From Rhodobacteraceae bacterium UBA6197 (GTDB lineage Bacteria > Pseudomonadota > Alphaproteobacteria > Rhodobacterales > Rhodobacteraceae): a DNA stretch of 64,000 nt. Below are positions 50,681-59,746 of this stretch, piece by piece. The DNA lies in the NCBI GenBank assembly GCA_002422085.1, contig DISZ01000019.1, forward strand, positions 199,351 through 263,350, in the 5' to 3' direction. A model generated the notes under the pieces. That model searched no databases. It saw only the letters and a program-made list of their open reading frames with translations, and was not told where the DNA came from. Numbering within the stretch: the stretch's first letter is position 1; every line of letters starts with the position of its first letter. A program made the translations under genes and the position numbers.

Positions 50681-52474
50681 CTATTCGGGTTGGTTTTCCA
50701 GCACATAGGTTCCGGGGGCCGGCGCCAGTACCGGATGCGTGCTGTCACCCAAGGCGCGCGCAGGCATCATCTTGCCCGACCGCTCGGCCAGCCAGGCGCC
50801 CCAGCGCGGCCACCAACTACCCGGATGATGCTGTGCCGACTGTTTCCAGTCTGCTGCCGATTTCACCGGCGCATCCGAGGAATAGTGCCCGTATTTATTC
50901 TTGCTGGGCGGGTTCACGATACCGGCAATATGGCCCGATTCGGACAGGATGAAGGTCTTGTCCTTTGAGCCCATCTGCGCGATGCCGCCAAAGCTGGCGA
51001 CCCAGGGCGCGATATGATCCGTTTCGCAGGCCACCGCGCAAAGCGGCACCTTGACCTCTGACAGGCGCGCCATTTCACCCAGAACCGGATAGCCCTTGGC
51101 GGCGAACTGGTCGCCCTGACACAGCCCGCGCAAATACTCGACGGCCATCTTGCCCGGCAGGTTGGTGCTGTCGCCATTCCAGAACAGCAGATCAAAGGCA
51201 GGCGGCGCCTCGCCCATCATGTAGTTGCGAATTGCCGGGGCGTAGATCAGGTCGTTGGCCCGCAAATAGCTGAAGGTGCGGGTCATGAAATACGAACTGA
51301 GTATCCCGTCGCGTTTGACCTGTTCTTCGATGCCATCGACAAAGTCATCTTGCAAGAAGGTGGTGAATTCGCCCTGATCGGAAAAATCGGTCAGCGTGGT
51401 GAAAAAGGTCGCCGAGTTGACGGTTGGATCCTTGTGCTTGTGAAGATAGGCAAGCGTCAGCGACAGGGTGGTTCCGGCGATGCAATAGCCCACGGCATTC
51501 AGCTTTTTCTCGCCGGTGATCTGTTTGACCTGCTCGAAAACGGTCAGATAACCGTCCCGCACATAGTCATCCATGCCGATATTGGCATAGCTCGCGTCCG
51601 GGTTTTTCCAGGCCACCACGAACAGGGTGAACCCCTGATCGACGATCCATTTGATCAGGCTGTTTTGCGGCTTGAGATCGAGGATGTAGAATTTGTTGAT
51701 CCAGGGAGGAAAGATCACCAGCGGCGTCTTGTGCACGGTCGGGGTCGTGGGCGTGTATTGGATCAGTTCGAACAGATGGTTTCGAAAAACCACGCCGCCC
51801 TCGGTCGTGCCGAGGTTCTTGCCCACGTGAAAGGCCTCGCGGTCAGCCAGCGTGATGACCAGATCGCCCTGATGCGCCTCGATATCGCGCACGAGGTTCT
51901 CCAACCCCCTGACCAGACTTTCGCCCTCGGTCTCGACGGCGCGCTCCAGCGCATCGGGGTTGGTGGCCAGAAAGTTCGTCGGCGCCATCATGTCAATGAT
52001 CTGCCGGGTGAAATAGTCGACCCGTTTGCGGTCGACCCCGTCCAGGCCTTCGATGCCCGCCACCGCGTCCTCGATCGCCTTGGCGGAAATCAGGTATTGC
52101 CGCTTGATGAAATTGAAATAGGGATGTGTTTCCCACAGAGGGTTGGCAAACCGCCGATCCTTGGGGCCGGGGTCGGCAGGCGCGGTCAATTTGCCCTTGG
52201 CCAGCGTCTCTTGCGCGGAAACATAGTGTTTCAACGCCTGACCCCAATAGTTGATCTGCGTTTCAAGGAACTTCGACGGATTCTCCATCCACTCCTTCAA
52301 GATTGCCCCGGATGCCTTGGCGTAAAGGTCCTGGCCAGGGCCCTCAAGTGCCGGATTCGGAGGCCTTTTGTTCGACAGCGCCGCCACAAGGCGTTGCGAC
52401 AAAGCCTCGACTTTCGCCAAATTGTCCGTCATTTGCTGCGTTGCAGCAGGCGGAAGCTCGTCGCTTGTTGTCAT
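50681..52474 (-). CDS. phaC: class I poly(3-hydroxyalkanoate) synthase
   Basis: 597 aa. The lipase-like box is GYCIAGT with the catalytic Cys331. The Asp is probably in ACETDHIAPW and the His in SESGHIAGI. The conserved N-terminal domain includes NPLWETHPYFNFIKRQYL. It polymerises 3-hydroxybutyryl-CoA on the granule surface. It is divergent from phaZ (106-bp gap). A TGC palindrome overlaps codons ~9-14. Confidence 0.96.
   Translation of the reverse strand: MTTSDELPPAATQQMTDNLAKVEALSQRLVAALSNKRPPNPALEGPGQDLYAKASGAILKEWMENPSKFLETQINYWGQALKHYVSAQETLAKGKLTAPADPGPKDRRFANPLWETHPYFNFIKRQYLISAKAIEDAVAGIEGLDGVDRKRVDYFTRQIIDMMAPTNFLATNPDALERAVETEGESLVRGLENLVRDIEAHQGDLVITLADREAFHVGKNLGTTEGGVVFRNHLFELIQYTPTTPTVHKTPLVIFPPWINKFYILDLKPQNSLIKWIVDQGFTLFVVAWKNPDASYANIGMDDYVRDGYLTVFEQVKQITGEKKLNAVGYCIAGTTLSLTLAYLHKHKDPTVNSATFFTTLTDFSDQGEFTTFLQDDFVDGIEEQVKRDGILSSYFMTRTFSYLRANDLIYAPAIRNYMMGEAPPAFDLLFWNGDSTNLPGKMAVEYLRGLCQGDQFAAKGYPVLGEMARLSEVKVPLCAVACETDHIAPWVASFGGIAQMGSKDKTFILSESGHIAGIVNPPSKNKYGHYSSDAPVKSAADWKQSAQHHPGSWWPRWGAWLAERSGKMMPARALGDSTHPVLAPAPGTYVLENQPE
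52434..52448. promoter_or_regulatory. PhaR-type palindrome inside the start of phaC
   Basis: TGCTGC-GTT-GCAGCA is a perfect inverted repeat with the CTGC-N3-GCAG core, 26-40 bp inside the phaC coding region. It may be an operator or a chance result of the codons for A-A-T-Q-Q. Confidence 0.35.
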
Positions 52475-52580
52475 ATTGTAATTTCCTCCCTATCCTCCAA
52501 CTTACAACATAGCGTCGCCAGCACGGGAGGGTAAAGCGACGATTTGTAGAGATCGCCCGTAATGGGCCGAAGGAGACACT

Positions 52581-53858
52581 ATGAAGGGTATGATGAGTTA
52601 CGATCTGATGGAATCCATCAGAAATACCAATGAATGGATGGGAGCCTCGGCCCGTGCGATGGCATCTTATCCGATTTGGGGTCTGGTGCCTCATCCGATG
52701 TTCAAGGCGATGTCGGCATGGGGCCGCGTCACCGAACGCAGTTTTGCGCGCATGGTCATCAAACCGGACTGGGGCATTCGTTCCATACCGGGTATCGACG
52801 GGCGTGACCATCTGGTGAATGTCGAAACGCTGGTCGATCGGCCTTTTGGCAGTCTGGTCCATTTCAAGGTCTCGGGGCGCGCACCGATGTCGCGGCGGGT
52901 GCTGCTGGTTGCGCCGATGTCGGGGCACTATGCCACGCTGTTGCGTTCGACCGTCGCCAGCCTGCTGCCCGATTGCGAAGTCTATATCACCGATTGGCAC
53001 AATGCGCGTGACATTCCGGTGTCAGAAGGCAAGTTCGATATCGAGGACTACACCCTCTATCTGGTTGATTTCATGCGCCACCTTGGCCCCGACATCAACG
53101 TGATCGCGGTTTGTCAGCCGGCACCGCTGACGCTGGCCGCCACCGCCTATCTGGCTGAGGTCGACCCCTCGGCGCAGCCGCGCACGCTGACGCTGATCGG
53201 TGGCCCGATCGACCCGGATGCCGCGCCAACCGAAGTCACCGACTTTGGCCGCCGCGTGACCATGGGACAGTTGGAGCACATGATCATTCAGCGCGTCGGT
53301 TTCAAATACAAGGGCGCGGGGCGCTTGGTCTATCCGGGGCTGATGCAGCTGGCCTCGTTCATCTCGATGAATAGCGAAAAGCACTCGAAGGCGTTTCAGG
53401 ACAAGATCATCGGCGAGGCGCAGGGTCGCGGCAGCGAACATGACCATCACAATACTTTCTACGACGAATATCTGTCGGTGATGGACATGACCGGCGAGTT
53501 CTACCTGTCCACCGTCGAGCGGATCTTCAAATCGCGCGAGATTGCCAGAAACTGCTTTGTGGTCGACGGCAAGATGGTCGATATCGGCAAGATCACCCAT
53601 GTTGCGGTAAAAACCGTCGAAGGCACCAACGATGACATCTCGGCGCCGGGGCAATGCATTGCGGCGCTGGCTCTGTGCACCGGCCTGCCCGACAGCAAGA
53701 AAGCCAGCCATCTGGAGCCGGGCGCAGGCCATTACGGCATCTTTGCGGGGAAAAGCTGGCGCAACAATATCCGCCCTCTGGTGCTTGATTTCATTGACCA
53801 GAATGCGGCCAACGGGGCGCCTGCGGCCAACAAGGTCAAACCGATCCGCGCTGTCTGA
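52581..53858 (+). CDS. phaZ: intracellular poly(3-hydroxybutyrate) depolymerase
   Basis: 425 aa. The family nucleophile lies in AVCQPAPLTLAA (Cys), with GGPIDPDAAPTEV, QGRGSEHDHHNTFYDEYLSV and the later LEPGAGHYGIFAGKSWR giving the His. It degrades native granules when carbon is short. Starts at 52581 or at the internal ATG codons four or five residues in are possible; AAGGAGA upstream supports 52581. A terminator follows. Confidence 0.93.
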   Translation: MKGMMSYDLMESIRNTNEWMGASARAMASYPIWGLVPHPMFKAMSAWGRVTERSFARMVIKPDWGIRSIPGIDGRDHLVNVETLVDRPFGSLVHFKVSGRAPMSRRVLLVAPMSGHYATLLRSTVASLLPDCEVYITDWHNARDIPVSEGKFDIEDYTLYLVDFMRHLGPDINVIAVCQPAPLTLAATAYLAEVDPSAQPRTLTLIGGPIDPDAAPTEVTDFGRRVTMGQLEHMIIQRVGFKYKGAGRLVYPGLMQLASFISMNSEKHSKAFQDKIIGEAQGRGSEHDHHNTFYDEYLSVMDMTGEFYLSTVERIFKSREIARNCFVVDGKMVDIGKITHVAVKTVEGTNDDISAPGQCIAALALCTGLPDSKKASHLEPGAGHYGIFAGKSWRNNIRPLVLDFIDQNAANGAPAANKVKPIRAV

Positions 53859-53881
53859 AGGTGCGGTCCCGGGTGGAAACA

Positions 53882-53907
53882 GGCGGCCTCAGGGCCGCCC
53901 TTTTCTT
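53882..53907 (+). terminator. intrinsic terminator after phaZ
   Basis: Seven-bp stem GGCGGCC / GGCCGCC with loop TCAG, followed by CTTTTCTTC. Confidence 0.8.
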
Positions 53908-53921
53908 CTCAAGAGGTCACA

Positions 53922-54635
53922 TCATTTCAACAGGTAGGGTGCGTTCAGCCAGTCTTGCAGCGCGGCGGTAACCGCCTCGGGCTGCTCGAGCGGGCTCAGA
54001 TGGCCGGCGTTTCGGATCAGACGAAAACTGGCATGCGGCATCAGTTCGGCCAGAAATTCGTGACGGCGCGGCGGGCAGATCGTATCATGTTCACCGCATA
54101 AAAGCAGGCCGCGCACCCGCGTATTGCGCAGCGCGCGCTGCTGATCGGGACGCCGCATCAGCGCGCGCGACTGGCGGAAGAACACCTCGGGGCCCAGCGC
54201 TTCGGCCATTTCCAGCATCATTGCCTGAACATCGGTGCGCCCCGGCCCCGGCGCAAGCGCCGCGGGCGGCACCTCGTCCAGCATCGCCTCGGCCAGCTTG
54301 CCCGAGCGCGCCCGCACGATGCGCGGATCGCGCAGGGCGGCGACCTGCGGTGGTTCGGGCAATGGCGAGACATCGATCAACGCGATCCGGGCGACCCGTT
54401 CAGGGGCGCGGCGCAATATCTCCATTGCCACCAGCCCGCCCAGCCAATGCCCTGCCAGTGCAAAAACCGGAGGCGCCGTCTGCAGCACGTCCTCGGTCAT
54501 TTCCTCGATGCTGCTGCCCGAAGTCAGCGGCGCCACCTGCACCGGACGCTCGGCCGAAAACGCGATGATCTGATGCCAGAACAGACGCGCGTCGCACATC
54601 AGGCCGGGCAAAAGCAAAAGCGGTTCCAAGGACAT
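53922..54635 (-). CDS. alpha/beta hydrolase with Trp at the nucleophile position
   Basis: 237 aa. The fold is clear: PLLLLPGLMCDARLFWHQI at the start, LLLCGEHDTICPP for the acidic residue and IRNAGHLSPLEQPEAV for the His. The nucleophile elbow, normally GHSxGG, reads AGHWLGGLV with Trp64. Its codon at 54444-54446 is TGG, one base away from TCG (Ser). The protein may be a non-catalytic relative, or the base may be an error or recent mutation. No operon partner is evident. Confidence 0.8.
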   Translation of the reverse strand: MSLEPLLLLPGLMCDARLFWHQIIAFSAERPVQVAPLTSGSSIEEMTEDVLQTAPPVFALAGHWLGGLVAMEILRRAPERVARIALIDVSPLPEPPQVAALRDPRIVRARSGKLAEAMLDEVPPAALAPGPGRTDVQAMMLEMAEALGPEVFFRQSRALMRRPDQQRALRNTRVRGLLLCGEHDTICPPRRHEFLAELMPHASFRLIRNAGHLSPLEQPEAVTAALQDWLNAPYLLK

Positions 54636-54705
54636 GTCGTGGTTCCTGACTGGGTGGCGGCACTGTGGCAGAGGCGATCGCTGGCGGCAAACAGGGCAGC
54701 ATCGC

Positions 54706-55461
54706 TCAGGCGGGGACTTGCCGGGCCAGAACCTCGGCCAGCGCCGCCTCGATCGCGCTCAAGCAGTCCGGCGAGGAAAACCGGTGGTCGGCCCCCTTGA
54801 CCAGCGTCAGGCGCAGATCCGGCCCTTCGGCATGGGCCAAGAGCCGCAACGCCACCTCGGGTGGCACATCGGTATCCTCGGTGCCTTGCAGCATCCGCAC
54901 CGGAAACGGCAAGACCAGCGGATCGCGCAGCACCAGCCGGCGGCGTCCCTCTTCGATCAGGCGCCGGGTGATGATATAGGGCGCGTCGGAATAGTCGGAT
55001 GGCAGGGCGATCTGCCCCTCGTCAAGCAGCTTGCGGCGGGTCGCGGCGTCGAACCCGGCCCACATGCTGTCTTCGGTGAAATCGGGGGCGGCGGCGATCG
55101 TCACCAGCCCGGCCAGCCGTTCGGGGATCCGTCGCGCCACCAGCAGCGAGATCCACCCCCCCATGCTGGAGCCGACCAGCACCTGTGGCCCCTCGGTCAG
55201 CGCGTCGATCGCGGCCAGGGCATCCTCGAACCAATCGCCAATGGCGCCGTCCAGGAATTCGCCCGAGGATTTGCCATGGCCGGAATAGTCAAAGCGCAAG
55301 AACGCCCGCCCCTGCGCCCGCGCCCAAGCCTCAAGCGCCAGCGCCTTGGTGCCTTCCTTGTCGGACCGAAATCCCCCCAGAAACACCACCCCCGGCCCCT
55401 GCCCCGGTGTCGCGTCATAGGCGATATGGCGATTCGCGGGGGTGGTCAGGCTGGTGGTCAT
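54706..55461 (-). CDS. alpha/beta hydrolase, ABHD10-like
   Basis: 251 aa. VVFLGGFRSDKEGTKALAL and FDYSGHGKSSGEFLDGAIGDW resemble the mitochondrial ABHD10 acyl-thioesterase group. The nucleophile Ser is in VGSSMGGWIS, the acid in LQGTEDTDVPP and the His in VKGADHRFSSP. All catalytic residues are present, in contrast to the neighbour at 53922. ATG 55461 (MTTSLT) was chosen; the frame extends upstream through a type A repeat. Confidence 0.85.
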   Translation of the reverse strand: MTTSLTTPANRHIAYDATPGQGPGVVFLGGFRSDKEGTKALALEAWARAQGRAFLRFDYSGHGKSSGEFLDGAIGDWFEDALAAIDALTEGPQVLVGSSMGGWISLLVARRIPERLAGLVTIAAAPDFTEDSMWAGFDAATRRKLLDEGQIALPSDYSDAPYIITRRLIEEGRRRLVLRDPLVLPFPVRMLQGTEDTDVPPEVALRLLAHAEGPDLRLTLVKGADHRFSSPDCLSAIEAALAEVLARQVPA

Positions 55462-55510
55462 CGGGGCTCCTTTTTCGGGCATCCTAACGCCCGCAAAGCG
55501 GCGAGGAAAG

Positions 55511-55545
55511 GACGCTCCGCGGGGGATATTTGAGCGAAGATGAAA
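55511..55545 (-). repeat. dispersed intergenic repeat, type A copy 4
   Basis: On the minus strand it reads TTTCATCTTCGCTCAAATAT then CCCCCGCGGAGCGTC. It lies between the divergent hydrolase and thrS, 50 bp upstream of the hydrolase start. It is thus the only copy not next to a gene end. Confidence 0.8.
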
Positions 55546-55706
55546 GCTTGGAGTTACGGGCCGGGTTTTGGCGACATCGTGCCGCACGGGGTGCGGCGGG
55601 TCGCAAGCCGCGCCCCGTTGACTTGGCGCACCGAAAATCCGATACCGCGAAGCAACATACCCGCAATCGGGCGTTCCGTGGGCGCCAAACCGACGAGGAG
55701 GACGAG

Positions 55707-57659
55707 ATGTCCCAGATTTCCCTTACTTTTCCTGATGGCAATGTGCGCGATTACCCTGCCGGGGTGACGGCGGCCGAGGTCGCGGCCTCGATCGCGCCAT
55801 CGCTGGCCAAGGCGGCCATTTCCGCCAAGCTGGACGGCGCGCATTATGACCTTGCATGGCCGATAACCACCTCGGGCAAGATCGCGATCAACACGATGAA
55901 GGATGATGCGGCGGCGCTTGAACTGATCCGCCACGATTTCGCGCATGTCATGGCGCGCGCCGTGCAAGAGCTTTGGCCGGATGTGAAGGTCACCATCGGG
56001 CCAGTGCGCGATCAGGGCTGGTTTTATGATTTCGACCGCGAAGAGCCGTTTACCCCCGAAGATCTGGGCGCCATCGAGGCACGGATGAAGCAGATCATCA
56101 ACGCCCGTGACGCGGTGAAAACCGAGGTCTGGGACCGCGCGCGCGCGATTGCGCATTACGTCGCCAAGAACGAGCCGTTCAAGGTCGAGTTGATCGACCG
56201 CATCCCCTTGGGCGAGGATTTGCGGATGTATTGGCACGGCCATTGGCAAGACCTTTGCCGCGGTCCGCATCTGCAGCACACCGGCCAGTTGCCCGCCGAC
56301 GCGTTCAAGCTGATGAGCGTGGCCGGGGCCTATTGGCTGGGCGACAGCACGCGCCCGATGTTGCAACGCATCTACGGAGTCGCCTTCAAGAACCGCGACG
56401 ATCTGAAAGCGCATCTGACGATGCTGGAAGAGGCCGCCAAGCGCGACCATCGCAAGCTGGGCCGCGAGATGGAGCTGTTCCATCTGCAAGAAGAGGCCCC
56501 CGGCATGGTGTTCTGGCACCCGAACGGCTGGTCGATCTACCGCACGCTGGAAGATTACATGCGCCGCCGTCAGCGCGCCGCCGGCTACCGGGAAATCCGC
56601 ACACCTCAGGTTGTGGACCGCGTGCTTTGGGAACGCTCGGGCCATTGGGAGGCTTATCGCGAAAACATGTTCATCGTCGAGGTCGACGAAGAAGGTGCCA
56701 AGGAAAAGCGGATCAATGCGCTGAAGCCGATGAACTGTCCCTGCCATGTGCAAGTCTATAATCAGGGCTTGAAATCCTACCGCGATCTACCCTTGCGACT
56801 GGCCGAATTCGGCTCGTGTCACCGCTACGAATCGTCTGGTTCGATGCATGGGTTGATGCGGGTGCGCGGTTTCACCCAGGACGACGCGCATATCTTTTGC
56901 ACCGAAGATCAGATCGAGGCGGAATGCGCGGATTTCATCGAGCTTTTGTCGAGCGTCTACCATGACCTTGGTTTCGAGAGCTTCGACATCAAGCTTTCGA
57001 CCCGTCCCGATGTCCGCATCGGCAGCGACGAAGACTGGGATACCGTCGAGGCCGCGCTGGAAGGCGCGATCCGCAAGGTCGGGCGTGACTATGTCATCGA
57101 CCCCGGCGAAGGCGCGTTCTACGGGCCGAAGCTGGACTTCAAGCTGACCGACGCGATCGGTCGGCAGTGGCAATGCGGCACCTTTCAGGTGGATCCGAAC
57201 CTGCCGTCGCGGCTGGGGGCGGAATATATTGGCGAAGATGGCGCCAAGCATCGGCCCTATATGCTGCACCGCGCGATTCTGGGCAGCTTCGAGCGTTTCC
57301 TTGGCATCCTGATCGAAAACTACGCCGGCAAGCTGCCGTTCTGGCTGGCACCGCGTCAGGTGGTGGTCGCCTCGATCGTGTCGGATGCCGATGACTATGT
57401 GCGCGAAGTGACCAACGCGCTTTGTGCCCTCGGGATCCGCGCCGAGGCCGATATCCGCAACGAAAAGATCAACTACAAGGTGCGCGAACATTCCGTGGGC
57501 AAGGTGCCGGTGATCCTCGCGATCGGGATGAAAGAGGTCGAAGAGCGCAGCGTTTCGGTGCGCCGTCTGGGCGAAAACCGGACCGAGGCCGCGACGCTGG
57601 AGGCGATTTTGAGCAGTTTGCAAGCCGAAGCAACGCCGCCAGATCTGCGCCGGCGGTAA
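55707..57659 (+). CDS. thrS: threonyl-tRNA synthetase
   Basis: 650 aa, normal length. TGS domain (1-62), editing domain with the HxxxH metal site (HDFAHVMARAV), and class II core with MNCPCHVQVYN, FGSCHRYESSGSMHGLMRVRGFTQDDAHIFC and HRAILGSFERFLGILIE. The anticodon domain is at the end. ATG 55707 (MSQISL) has GAGGAGGACG upstream. The frame is open 59 codons further without family likeness. Confidence 0.97.
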   Translation: MSQISLTFPDGNVRDYPAGVTAAEVAASIAPSLAKAAISAKLDGAHYDLAWPITTSGKIAINTMKDDAAALELIRHDFAHVMARAVQELWPDVKVTIGPVRDQGWFYDFDREEPFTPEDLGAIEARMKQIINARDAVKTEVWDRARAIAHYVAKNEPFKVELIDRIPLGEDLRMYWHGHWQDLCRGPHLQHTGQLPADAFKLMSVAGAYWLGDSTRPMLQRIYGVAFKNRDDLKAHLTMLEEAAKRDHRKLGREMELFHLQEEAPGMVFWHPNGWSIYRTLEDYMRRRQRAAGYREIRTPQVVDRVLWERSGHWEAYRENMFIVEVDEEGAKEKRINALKPMNCPCHVQVYNQGLKSYRDLPLRLAEFGSCHRYESSGSMHGLMRVRGFTQDDAHIFCTEDQIEAECADFIELLSSVYHDLGFESFDIKLSTRPDVRIGSDEDWDTVEAALEGAIRKVGRDYVIDPGEGAFYGPKLDFKLTDAIGRQWQCGTFQVDPNLPSRLGAEYIGEDGAKHRPYMLHRAILGSFERFLGILIENYAGKLPFWLAPRQVVVASIVSDADDYVREVTNALCALGIRAEADIRNEKINYKVREHSVGKVPVILAIGMKEVEERSVSVRRLGENRTEAATLEAILSSLQAEATPPDLRRR

Positions 57660-57672
57660 ATCAAGAATTCGT

Positions 57673-57698
57673 GGGGGCCGGCATGGCCCCCCTTTTTT
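57673..57698 (+). terminator. intrinsic terminator after thrS
   Basis: Stem GGGGGCC / GGCCCCC around GGCAT, followed by six T. Confidence 0.88.
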
Positions 57699-57853
57699 GT
57701 TGATTTTATAGCACGATGAGGCATTCTTGGCCGTACGTGACCTGCGACTTTCCTACCGCCTCCCTCTCATGGGGCAGCCGGAAGACCCGAAAGACCTGGC
57801 TGCACGGCCCGGTGGTATGTTGCCTTCGGGATCTTTGAAGAAGGAGAGACGGT

Positions 57854-58060
57854 ATGGCAACCGGCACCGTTAAATGGTTCAACACCACCAAAGGCTTTGG
57901 CTTCATCGCCCCGGACGATGGCGGCAAGGATGTATTCGTGCACATCTCGGCGGTCGAGCGCGCGGGGCTGAAGGGCCTCAACGACAACCAGAAGATCAGC
58001 TACGAGCTGCAAGCAGGCCGTGACGGCCGCGAATCCGCAGCCGAATTGAAACTGCTGTAG
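57854..58060 (+). CDS. cspA: cold-shock domain protein
   Basis: 68 aa, one OB-fold. RNP1 is KGFGFI and RNP2 DVFVHI, with the family start MATGTVKWFNTTKGFG. It binds RNA or single-stranded DNA and probably melts RNA structure. GAAGGAGAG precedes the start, and a long untranslated leader from ~57700 is possible. Confidence 0.95.
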   Translation: MATGTVKWFNTTKGFGFIAPDDGGKDVFVHISAVERAGLKGLNDNQKISYELQAGRDGRESAAELKLL

Positions 58061-58112
58061 GGCAGAGGGCGCCGGGGCAATCCGCAGGCGACCGTTTCCC
58101 ACAACCTCGCGG

Positions 58113-58139
58113 CCCGCGCCCCCAAGCGCGGGTCGTTTT
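58113..58139 (+). terminator. intrinsic terminator after cspA
   Basis: Stem CCCGCGC / GCGCGGG with loop CCCCAA, then TCGTTTT. It ends at the stop codon of the convergent ArsC-like gene. Confidence 0.7.
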
Positions 58140-58462
58140 CATTTCAAATGAAGGGCTTGCGTGGCGCCGTCCCAGCCCAGCGTCAGCTGAGCGCCACGGA
58201 TCACCGGGCGTTTCATCAAGGTCGGATGGGCCGCCAGCAAGGTTTCAGCCGGGGCGGCGCGGTCGGCCTCGGACAGGGCGCGCCATGTGGTCGAGGCGCG
58301 GTTGACAAGCCGCTCGCCAAAGGCCGCCAGAAACTCGGCCCGCTCGGCCCCGGTCAGCGGCGCGGCGCGGATATCGCGAAAGGTGACGGGGTGGCCAGCG
58401 GCGGCCAGCGCCTTTTGCGCCTTTCGGCAGGTGTCGCAGGTGGAAATGCCATAAAGGATCAT
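58139..58462 (-). CDS. ArsC/Spx-family (YffB-like) thioredoxin-fold protein
   Basis: 107 aa. C-x2-C in GISTCDTCRKAQKAL, FRDIRAAPLTGAE, FGERLVNRASTTWRAL and the conserved LMKRPVIRG. The KRP motif marks arsenate-reductase-like proteins. Neighbouring genes show no arsenic operon, so a general thiol role is as likely. ATG 58462 (MILYGI) is chosen. Confidence 0.87.
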   Translation of the reverse strand: MILYGISTCDTCRKAQKALAAAGHPVTFRDIRAAPLTGAERAEFLAAFGERLVNRASTTWRALSEADRAAPAETLLAAHPTLMKRPVIRGAQLTLGWDGATQALHLK

Positions 58463-58539
58463 CGCGGTCTCGGAGTTGGGGCTTTGCGGCACCGGCCCCA
58501 CCGGGGCCAAGCGCAGAGAATCAGCGGCAAACGGGTATC

Positions 58540-59745
58540 TTATTGATAGCGAAGCGCCTCGATCGGGTCGAGCCGGGCCGCCCGTCGGGCCGGGAAATAC
58601 CCGAAGATCACCCCGACCAACGCCGAAAACCCAAACGCCATCACCACGACCAGCGGGTCCGGCGAAAACGGAATCACCATCATCCGCGAGGCGAAATAGG
58701 CCAGCGACAAGCCCAGCGCGATGCCGATCACCCCGCCCAGAATCGACAAGACCACCGCCTCGACCAGAAACTGCGTCATCACCTGCCCGGCCTCGGCCCC
58801 AACCGCCAGACGGATGCCGATTTCACGCGTGCGTTCGGTGACCGACACCAGCATGATGTTCATGATCCCGATACCGCCAACCAGCAGGCTGACCGCCGCA
58901 ACCGACGACAACAACCCCGTCAGCACCGTATTCACACTGGTCAGCATCGAGGCGATTTCCTTCAGATCGGTGACCGAGAAATCGTCTTCCTCGTGCGGCC
59001 CGATGCGACGGCGTTCGCGCAGCAAGGTCTGGATTTCGCGGATGCCGCGCTCGGTCGAAACCGATTTTGCCAGCGCCACGGAAATCGTCGCCACGTCCTG
59101 ATTGCCGGTCAGGCGGCGTTGCAAGGCGCGGATCGGCATCATCACGACATCGTCCTGATCCTGACCAAAACTGGAGGCGCCCTTGGCTTGCAAAAGCCCG
59201 ATCACCTGACACGACATCGCCTTGATGCGGATCATCTCGCCGGTCGGATCGGTGTTGCCAAACAGCTCTTGGCGCACCGTTTCACCGATGATGCAGACCG
59301 CCGCGCCCGACCGCTCTTCCACCTCGGAGAAGGCACGGCCACGCAAGACAACCCAATTCGAGACGGTCAGATAACTGCTGTTGGTTCCCGTGATCGAGGT
59401 GGCGATGTTCGCATTGCCATAAACCGCCGTCTGCGACGAGGAACTGACCGGCGCGACCGATCCCACCACCGCAAGCGTCTTCAACGCCTCGGTATCCGCC
59501 AGACGAAACGCGGGGGCCTGATCGCGTTGCCCCGGCCCCATCATCTGCTTTCCCGGTCGCAAGATCAGCATGTTGGTTCCCAGACTGGCCACATCGGCCG
59601 AGACCTGCGCCGACGACCCCTGCCCCACCGTGACCATGGCGATCACCGCCGCCACGCCGATTACCACCCCCAGCACCGTCAGGAACGACCGCAGCACGTT
59701 TCGGGTAATGGCCTGCACCGCAAGGCGAATGGTTTCCCAAAGCAT
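58540..59745 (-). CDS. MacB-like ABC transporter permease
   Basis: 401 aa. The N-terminal helix (LRSFLTVLGVVIGVAAVIAM) is followed by a large periplasmic MacB_PCD domain (~45-240). Three C-terminal helices form the FtsX domain (VAAVSLLVGGIGIMNIMLVSVTERTREIGIR). It is the permease half of a tripartite efflux pump, with ATPase and adaptor upstream. ATG 59745 overlaps the ATPase stop by a few bases. Confidence 0.9.
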   Translation of the reverse strand: MLWETIRLAVQAITRNVLRSFLTVLGVVIGVAAVIAMVTVGQGSSAQVSADVASLGTNMLILRPGKQMMGPGQRDQAPAFRLADTEALKTLAVVGSVAPVSSSSQTAVYGNANIATSITGTNSSYLTVSNWVVLRGRAFSEVEERSGAAVCIIGETVRQELFGNTDPTGEMIRIKAMSCQVIGLLQAKGASSFGQDQDDVVMMPIRALQRRLTGNQDVATISVALAKSVSTERGIREIQTLLRERRRIGPHEEDDFSVTDLKEIASMLTSVNTVLTGLLSSVAAVSLLVGGIGIMNIMLVSVTERTREIGIRLAVGAEAGQVMTQFLVEAVVLSILGGVIGIALGLSLAYFASRMMVIPFSPDPLVVVMAFGFSALVGVIFGYFPARRAARLDPIEALRYQ

Positions 59746-59746
59746 G

